A program made the position numbers and the translations under genes. From assembly GCA_000827325.1 (NCBI GenBank), contig KN832876.1, positions 868,001-932,000 on the forward strand: 64,000 nt of DNA, in the 5' to 3' direction. The notes below the pieces were generated by a model. It made no database searches and was not told the DNA's origin. It saw only the letters and a list, made by a program, of their open reading frames with translations. Below are positions 56,828 through 64,000 of the stretch, piece by piece. Within the stretch, counting starts at the first letter, position 1. Each line of letters begins with the position of its first letter. This DNA comes from Oidiodendron maius Zn. Its lineage: Eukaryota; Ascomycota; Leotiomycetes; Myxotrichaceae.

Positions 56828-59800
56828 TCAGGATCTCACGGTGATTGAAGGAGTCGGAAAGTCGCCGGTCTGCGAGCCATCGCTATGCATCGCATCTTCC
56901 TCGTCGACGTAGAGGGGATCAATATCCATGTCTCTAGACGACACTCGAAGTTCTTGGACTAATTTCGCCAGTCGGTCTGCAGCTCGGTTTAGCTTATTCT
57001 TTTGCTCTTGGAGAGCCGTACGCTGTTCAGCTTCGCCATGATCTTCAACCATGAGGTTCCGACACTTTGATTCACCTGTTGGTGTCAGCACAATAATGGA
57101 AGCTCTTGTAAAGATTACTTACTATCTCCATTATTAAGTTGGAAATAGTTCTCTAGAAGGAACGGTATTTCTTTTTGAATAGTCTTAAGCAGGTTGCCGA
57201 GAATACTTTGACACAGATTATCGGCAAAGCGATACCCAGCGGTTTTATAGTATCCTCGAACATAAGCAGCAGTTTCAATTTCAAGTCGGAACGGGTCAAG
57301 ACCAAGTTCATCATCCGTGGTCGTCTTCTCTAGCTGGAGCTTTGAAGCATCAGTGAGTGTCTTCTTAGAGAGAAAAGCCTGCCTCTGGATATAGCAGCGA
57401 ACGCGATTCTCTCTTCGTTTAGCTTGAAGGAGTTTAAGCTCTTCTTCCTGATATTTCAAGAAGGCAGGTTCGTTGAGAGTGAACAGTTTGTAAGTTTCTA
57501 GCTCATAAATCGCATCAAGAGCACGACGTTGATCCGCTTGATGTTGCGCAAGAAACTCCAGAATTTTTCGTTTAGAAAGTTGAAACATATCTGTTTGTTT
57601 GTAATGGCCAATTGTGCGATCCATGACTCTAAGAACAGCCGATCTCAGCATTTGAAACGTCGCATCCGACAGCGTTTTAAGCGGCCCATTCCATGGCCAA
57701 AGGCTAGTGAGGCAAATTTCCTCTCTAGCAGCATCGGTAACAATGCCAGGATGGCCTGGGCGTCTGTGTTTTGAGATTACTGACTTCACTTCTGCTATCG
57801 TCATAAATCTTTTCCCAGCGTTGTGGTATTGGTGGAAAAGAGTGATCCTTTTCCCGTTGCTTCTGCGGTGGAGTTGTGTCGGGCTTTCATCTTCATTTTT
57901 AGGCCGTGAATAGTTTGGGTTCGCATATCCCCTTGAATGAGGGTCTAAACTCTGTCTCTTTGCCTGCGGAGTGAACGGATTTTCAATCGGACGTTTGGCA
58001 AATTGAGACCGAGGTGACGACAGATTTCTGGAGCTACTACCATCCGATTCATCATCAATGCTGATCACATCTGGTAGGATGGAATCAGACGAATCGGTGA
58101 CCGTGAACATTGGCTTCATGAGCTGTATTGCTTCAGCAAAGTCAAGGGACAATTGAGTCCAATCGCTCAAAAACTCATTTGACGCAGGGCCACCTTCCAG
58201 GATACGGCGTACTCCATCACTGAAACCTTGCAGACATTGACGCACAACATGCTGAACGTTATCATTTGGTAACTCAGGCAGCTTAGCAAGTTTGGCATCG
58301 ACTAGCTGTGTCTCAGCCTGGATTTTTCCATCGATACTTGGCATGCTACAAAATGTTAGACCGGCCTGGAGAGGCGGCAAAATTACTTACCTCTGAGCAA
58401 TTAAGCGTGCAAATTCTTGAGATAGATAGGTCTGGATGGCCGCCGTACCACATCGGTCGCGATAGGCGTGCCATTCTCCGCACCAAAGAGGGTCCGAATC
58501 AAAGAAGGCTGTTTCTTCTTCTCTAGCTTGAGCGTGGTAATCACCACGCGGGACGAAGTCCGGCCCGGGTTGCTTCGTGACAAAATAACCCCTTGCCAAA
58601 GGACGCTCCGTCCCCTTCAAAATCGCATCAAAGTCCTGGTGCATTTGCCCTTTCTGGAGTCTGTCAGGTTTTGTGAGCACGCCAATTGTGCGTTTTCCAG
58701 CTCGATGGTGATCTATAATAGCCTTTGTCCTCGACAATCCTGGATCGCTGGCCATAGTTATGGCCAGGATAATCAAAGCATTTTCACGTTTGATATACTT
58801 CTCGGCCAGATTTTCAAATACTTTAACAAGGTACTGCTCCTCAACCGTAGCAGCGCTTAGGAAAATACCCGGCAAATCATAAAACGACAGCGCTGGTAGT
58901 CGAGGGCCCGCTATTTCAATGGCAACAATATTAGGAGAAAAGTCGGCTTCGTGTTTGTGACCCATCTTTAATCCATTTTGTGCGATTGTGCCACTGCCTG
59001 GGATAAACGCATGGTAATCTTGAGAGGGGTTAAGGAGTGCAATCTGGGCCCAGCGCAAGACCTCTTCTAACTCGGTCTTATCGGAGACAGTCTTGAAGTG
59101 TGTGATGACCAAACCTTGTTCCTCATTTTCCTTCCAAGGGGGAAAAAGGTTTGCTTTAGTAGGAACTCGACGAGCGTCATTTGAAAAGTGATAATACTCC
59201 TGCAGGGATACTGTGCAGCTCCAAGTATCGGCAGGCGATGTTTTTATATTTGCCGGGCATCTCGTGCACATACCCATATTTTTGGGTAGGTTGATTTCGG
59301 CTATGGCGCTCATGAGAGATGATTTCCCAGCACTTTGGTCACCAATTAGTACAAGCTCGGGAAGCTCTGTGTCTATCTCTCTGATTCCAAGCTTTCTAAG
59401 TTGTTCGATAGCATCAACCAAAAGATTGACCTGTTCACCGACTATTTGAAGACTTGCTCCTGGGACTTGCGATGCCATATTGACCCCGGGAAGATGTGGC
59501 GTTCGAGAATTTATCTGTGTCGACAGTAGTGACGCTGTGTATGGTTAGAAAGAAAGTGATGATAATATTGAGGCAGATGGAGGGTCTCTTACGCGAGTTC
59601 GATCTTAGCCTCCGATCAGGAACTTGAGTTTGATAACCCTCGTCCAGTTCTTGTGAGATCATAAGGCCGTGATGGGATTTATGGAGCGTGGATAGCCCTT
59701 CAATACTGTCAGATGTCTCTGGAGACTCCTGCTTTGGGAAGGTTGTACCAGCGGTGGACATAGATTCGTTCGGCGTAATTAGACCGCCATATGCGACAGT

Positions 59801-59848
59801 ATGTTCACGCTTGAACAGTGGCTGCATTGGCTGAGTGGTAGATGTCAT
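56828..59848 (-). CDS. dynamin-like large GTPase (Mx-type)
   Basis: Four exons (59848-59593, 59534-58391, 58345-57123, 57075-56828) with introns of 58, 45 and 47 nt give 956 aa. A 104-residue polar N-terminal extension precedes the GTPase domain: P-loop GDQSAGKSS (about 150-158), a switch region with CTRCPANIK, DLPG (about 303-306) and TKPD (about 372-375). This is the dynamin arrangement, in which GTP hydrolysis drives membrane remodelling. The middle/stalk region follows (LPSL-like PSIDGKIQ, then helices to about 870). The C-terminus is a coiled coil and an acidic tail. No PH domain or proline-rich tail is seen, so it is closer to the fungal Mx-like group than to vacuolar or mitochondrial dynamins. 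It contains an insertion of about 100 Ser-rich residues near 550. Function in fungi is unknown. Confidence 0.85.
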
Positions 59849-61893
59849 GCCTTTAAGCCAATGATGAGTGGCTCAAAGGCAATGGTCTGGGTAAAAAGAG
59901 TGTTCTTAGCAATGGATAAACTTGCGAGAAGGCTAGGCGTAGACTTATTGACAGTTCCAAAGGTGGAGCTGAAAATGAAAGGTGAGAGAACCTGATAGGT
60001 GGTGGGAATCAGAGTAAAAGTGAGTGCTGGGAGTATGGAACTCGGAGGCAGGTAGGAAACAGCAAAGGATCCAAGCTACACCAGCTCAGATACCCTCAAT
60101 GAAATGACAGGGAGGGGTCTAGTTGCAGACGAAGACAGTAGAGACAGATGTAGAAAATGATCGTGAAAGAAGGTGTGCATATGAGCAGCAACGTACCTGA
60201 CGTATTATACCAGAATGGTCAAGGAGGTGCCAAATGGCTGAGAAGCTCCGGCTTCGAAGCAGAGCCTTGACAGGCTAGGGCCGAGATGAATGTAGGGACA
60301 ACAGCAAGTGAGGGATAGTACCTCTCAACTCGGTACTGGCTAAAGAAAGAAAGTTGAAAGAAGGTGGGGACGGGGGAAGGTAGAAGCGGAAGAGATGAAG
60401 AGCAAGATCGATATTTGTAGAGGTGTCGAGACCTATAAGCGAATGTTTATAGAATTCACTATGATACTAGTTCCGGATTAACCCTAAGTGAAGCGCAATT
60501 TGGCTCATAAGTGAGAAAAGGGGAATTTAACGACCAGCTATGCTTTGCTGAGGAGATATCAATGTTGAAGGTTCAATATTCATCACACAAAATATGTGGC
60601 AAAACAAGGTAGACACAACGGAGCTAGCTACTTCTCCAAGGCCTCGCGTTCTTATACTTATCTCAAGCAACACGAAATCCGGTGCCCACGAATCAACACG
60701 TCCAATTCAACGCATTTACTCTTCATAAGAAGGGCGTCGTTCGCGCGCTGTAAAATCCAGTAGACTAAGAGCCGGAAGTGCATGCATATCGTACATGCTT
60801 GGTCCGCATAGTTCTCCAATCAAAAGAGCCCTGCATCTTTTAGTCAAAGTGGCAGGCATTCGATCGGCGAGGGAGGGATGCAATTCTGCCAGGAGGGTTC
60901 TGGCGCTTCTCTCTCTGCTTCACCACCCAAGATAAGCGTGCACAGTACTTCACGCCCAAAGTATATCTCGCAGCGTGCACAGGAAGGGAAAGAACAGAGA
61001 TCGGCGAAAATCGATAAAATGCGAAGGCATATGTGACGGGGCTGCCCGTAGCGGTGTTTCACCGCCCGGGTCTCCTGGGATCAGTGAACATTCACAGACC
61101 TCCGCACGCACCTCATGAAATTCCTACATTGGACAGCGAACTGCCTGGCGGTCCGCTGTGAATTCTTGTGAATTCTTGTGAATTTCTTCACGACAGAAGT
61201 TTGGGGTTGAACCAGCCACCTTGGCACGGGCTTAGATCCCAGTCAATTCATATTATCCATTCTCACGCGCAAGCTGAAAAGAGGAGATGCTCGTGCCTGT
61301 CGTGTTCCCGCGACACGACTTGATGTACCTGTTCTCCTGATTGAGAGTGAGGTTAGGTGCATAGCTTCCCGAACATGGAAATGAGGCAGGACATTACTAA
61401 GTTGCACCTCCCTTCTGTTAACTATATCATTCGCTACCCGTATGGTGAACTGGCTTTATAGAATCGATGGGATAGAGGTCCATCGCAATACACTGTGATG
61501 TCATGGTGATGGAGTGAAGTGCAGCTTGCACCGAAGAACGGTGAAGAGCATCACATAACCTGCCCTGATTTCGGGCATTTCTTGCACGTGGCGGAGGGTC
61601 ACATGATTATGGGAGCCGCCATAGAAGGACCAAAACGCTGTCGATTGAAAGACAGAGAGTTGATAGTAAGGACAATATTGCTATACAAGATACTGGGCAT
61701 ACAGGAAAAGATCACGGAAATGGAATGTCAAATGCATTGAGTTGTGTCCGTTTTACCCTCTTCCAGAACACTACCAGCAGGGGAAATTCGCTAGCCGCAG
61801 GTGCCACCTGAAATATGGTCAAGCTCGGTCTCTGTCGTGTCCACTTCAATCACAGGCCAGTTAGCCCAACTCCTCCTTCCAAATATAACAAAG
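59849..61893. other. intergenic, promoters and a short repeat
   Basis: About 2 kb between the divergent dynamin-like and pyrophosphorylase genes. It has a 10-bp tandem repeat at 61157-61186 (listed). The plus-strand frame 61519-61740 is unrecognised and ends before the next gene. No RNA gene was seen. Confidence 0.5.
61157..61186. repeat. 10-bp tandem repeat, three copies
   Basis: The unit TGTGAATTCT is present twice exactly and a third time as TGTGAATTTC. Each perfect unit contains an EcoRI-type GAATTC palindrome. Confidence 0.85.
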
Positions 61894-63393
61894 ATGTCGT
61901 CTCTCCAGATTCCTCGTCGAGAGAAGGCCCATGGCACATCTGCTGCTACTAAGGCCGTAATTCTGGTAAGTTGATATGCCCAGCCGACAGAGTGGGAAGA
62001 TGGCCTATTGACATGCATGCGCTGCGCAGGTCGGTGGCCCTTCAAGAGGGACGAGATTCCGGCCATTGTCGCTGGATCTGCCGAAGGTACTGCTCTACGT
62101 ATATCCGTTCTTGATATTTCAGCATCTAACTATTGCCTTAGCCTCTGTTCGACGTCGCAGGGCATCCCATCGTCTGGCACTGTCTCACCGCCATCGCAAA
62201 GGTACCCCACATCCAGGAGGTTTGCATGATCGGATACTACGACGAATCTGTCTTCCGCGACTTCATTAAAGATGCATCCAAAGAATTTCCGCAGATCAAG
62301 ATCATATACCTTCGAGAGTACCAAGCTCTGGGCACAGCTGGTGGACTTTACCACTTTCGTGATGCAATTCTCAAAGGGAGCCCAGAGCGCTTCTTTGTCC
62401 TCAATGCCGACGTCTGCTGCTCGTTCCCCCTCAATGACATGCTGAAGCTCTTCGAGGAGCGCGATGCTGAAGCAGTTATTCTTGGGACGCGCGTCAGTGA
62501 AGATGCTGCCAGCAACTTCGGATGCATAGTCTCCGATGCCCACACTCGCCGCGTACTGCACTATGTCGAGAAACCCGAGTCGCATATCTCTAATCTCATA
62601 AATTGTGGCGTGTACCTCTTCTCCACCGAGTGTATCTTCCCCTCCATTCGCTCTGCCATTAAGAAGCGCAGCGACCGATCTCGCCTCGTCTCCTACCCCT
62701 CTTCCGAAAACCTCGAGTCATCCTTCATCCAAGACGACGATTCGGACGAGAAGAACGAGGTACTGAGATTGGAGCAGGACATCCTGAGCGAGCTCGCAGA
62801 TAGCAAGCAGTTCTTCGTTTACGAGACTAAGGACTTCTGGAGACAAATCAAGACTGCTGGCAGTGCCGTTCCCGCCAATGCGCTGTATTTGCAGAAGGCC
62901 CAACAGACCGGCTCGAATGAACTGGCAAAGGCATCCGCCAATATTATCCCTCCGGTATTCATTCACCCCACAGCGGAAGTTGATCCTTCCGCCAAGCTCG
63001 GACCTAATGTGTCGATTGGCCCTAGAGCTGTGATCGGTGCTGGTGTTAGGATCAAGGAGTCGATTGTCCTTGAGGACTCGGAAGTCAAGCATGACGCATG
63101 CATTCTGTACTCGATTATTGGATGGAGCAGCAGAGTTGGAGCTTGGGCTCGCGTGGAAGGAACTCCAACTCCAGTTACCAGCCACAGCACCAGTATCACC
63201 AAGAATGGTGTTAAGGTTCAGAGCATCACGATTCTGGGAAAGGAGTGTGGTGTTGGCGACGAGGTCCGTGTCCAGAATTGTGTTTGCCTGCCGTTTAAGG
63301 AGTTGAAGAGGGTAAGCTCCGTCCCCTTGGAGAGTGTTTCTTCATGCTGCTAACAAAGTTTTGCAGGATGTTGCCAATGAGGTGATCATGTGA
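61894..63393 (+). CDS. GDP-mannose pyrophosphorylase alpha-subunit-like (GMPPA type)
   Basis: Four exons (61894-61965, 62030-62086, 62142-63311, 63367-63393) join in frame to 441 aa; the last coding exon is only 27 nt and adds DVANEVIM. The family makes GDP-mannose from mannose-1-phosphate and GTP for glycosylation and cell-wall mannan; the alpha type is chiefly regulatory in animals. The N-terminus has LVGGPSRGTRFRPLSLDLPK in place of the catalytic GGxGTRLRPLT, spread over two splice junctions. It is followed by VAGHPIVWH, LGTAGGLYHF, VLNADVC and EKPESHISNLINCGVY. Residues about 290-430 are left-handed beta-helix hexapeptide repeats (AEVDPSAKLGPNVSIGPRAVI). An acidic insert (about 215-240) sits between the domains. 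The GGPSRGTRF signature is why I call it alpha-type. Confidence 0.9.
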
Positions 63394-63821
63394 GTGGCCT
63401 AGATACCAGGTCATCTGGATTCCAGTGGCGAATTGAAAAGTTCCTGAAATAGACAAATGTCAAACTTAATTATTGTCCCCAAATTTGATGCTCAGCTCTC
63501 TTCTGCCTTACCAAATATTAGAATATCTCTTTTCACATATATACGTGCTGACATTGTATCCAATACGAGGTGGGTTAAGAGTCGGAGAGTAGGGGCTTCA
63601 CATGTTTAATTCGTTGCTCATTCACTTGAAAATCATTGTCGCAATACCTAGTCGACTTCTGGATCGGTCTGCGTAAGGTGAGTGATGGGCGGGGATTGCG
63701 TTGTACTAAGGGGAAAGATGAGGGGGAGCGACAATTCCTACGCTCTGTTGGCCTACGCTGTCGCTTCGTGCCGAGGCAGGCAGTCCAAAGCAAGTTCAAC
63801 TTGACGTATCGTCATTAAAAA
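63394..63821. other. convergent intergenic region
   Basis: About 430 bases between the pyrophosphorylase stop and the stop of the right-edge gene. No feature was seen. Confidence 0.5.
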
Positions 63822-64000
63822 CTATTGCTGGGTATTATCCCACAAACTCTTGACGGCGACGGACTGAGCCCACTTGCCGCCAGTGTGCTTCTTTTTCACC
63901 TCAAACCGGACTTTCTTTTCCTGCTTGGGAAGTGACTAAATTCCATTATCTTCGAAGTAGCCGGAGAGGTCGATTGGATGGTCCAGCCAGACAAAAGCAG
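63822..64000 (-). CDS. partial gene at right edge, unidentified, with in-frame TAG
   Basis: Reading the minus strand from the edge, about 20 coding-like codons (FVWLDHPIDLSGYFEDNGI, mostly C-ending codons) reach a TAG at 63936-63938. The same frame continues as a Lys-rich, coding-like stretch (KKVRFEVKKKHTGGKWAQSV) to a TAG at 63822. Either the ATTTAG is an intron acceptor and the upstream stretch is chance, or the gene has a premature stop or read-through stop. No family is recognised. The rest of the gene lies outside the window. Confidence 0.4.

Noticed and set aside
1-64000. CRISPR array, rRNA, or bacterial operon features
   Set aside because: Intron-containing fungal DNA; no spaced direct repeats of CRISPR type and no rRNA-like blocks were seen.

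Overview
The window is nuclear DNA of a filamentous ascomycete (Pezizomycotina). The evidence is many short introns (43-93 nt) with GTNNGT donors, CTRAC-like branch sites and AG acceptors; families typical of mould genomes (tetrahydroxynaphthalene-type reductase, P450, UNC93-like MFS, Baeyer-Villiger monooxygenase, SLATT-fungal, dynamin-like GTPase); and an LTR retrotransposon carrying the C-to-T/G-to-A scars of repeat-induced point mutation (RIP). A Leotiomycete-like origin is my guess from protein flavour only. Gene models were built by hand: most were joined across introns with reading frame and total length checked, and exon coordinates are given in each entry.

Layout. 1-2090: no supported gene. 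2091-2705: small single-pass membrane protein. 2968-8534 (-): giant ankyrin/coiled-coil protein. 8.5-14.5 kb: sparse, with an F-box protein (10461-11195, -) and a possible gene remnant near 9.5-9.75 kb. 14493-14825: small Cys-containing coiled-coil protein. 15880-16520 (-): LAMTOR1/Ego1-like TORC1 anchor. 17320-18508 (-): naphthol reductase. 21380-29405: a compact metabolic group (UNC93-like transporter, FMN-dependent monooxygenase, divergent Baeyer-Villiger monooxygenase, APC permease) that looks like an uptake-plus-oxidation module. 30501-36094: one complete but RIP-killed Ty1/copia element on the minus strand, with LTRs, target-site duplication, primer-binding site and polypurine tract all readable. 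36215-36817 (-): cupin. 37640-41094: divergent pair of a nucleotide-sugar/triose-phosphate type transporter and COX15 (heme A synthase). 41759-43566 (-): cytochrome P450. 45351-46022 (-): SLATT-fungal 2TM protein. 47261-48383: secreted acid phosphatase. 49034-51136: protein kinase with coiled-coil tail. 51731-53592 (-): DHA1-type MFS transporter. 54050-55660 (-): uncharacterised conserved membrane-anchored protein. 56828-59848 (-): dynamin-like GTPase. 61894-63393: GDP-mannose pyrophosphorylase alpha-subunit-like protein. Right edge (-): the 3' end of an unidentified gene with an in-frame TAG.

Housekeeping functions (COX15, GMPPA-like, LAMTOR1-like, transporter) alternate with accessory ones (P450, BVMO/FMN monooxygenase, ankyrin, SLATT, dynamin-like, kinase). 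The most informative non-genic object is the copia element: its two LTRs differ only by transitions, and its transcriptional 5' end (right LTR plus leader) escaped most of the RIP that destroyed its coding region. No CRISPR, rRNA or tRNA gene was seen.
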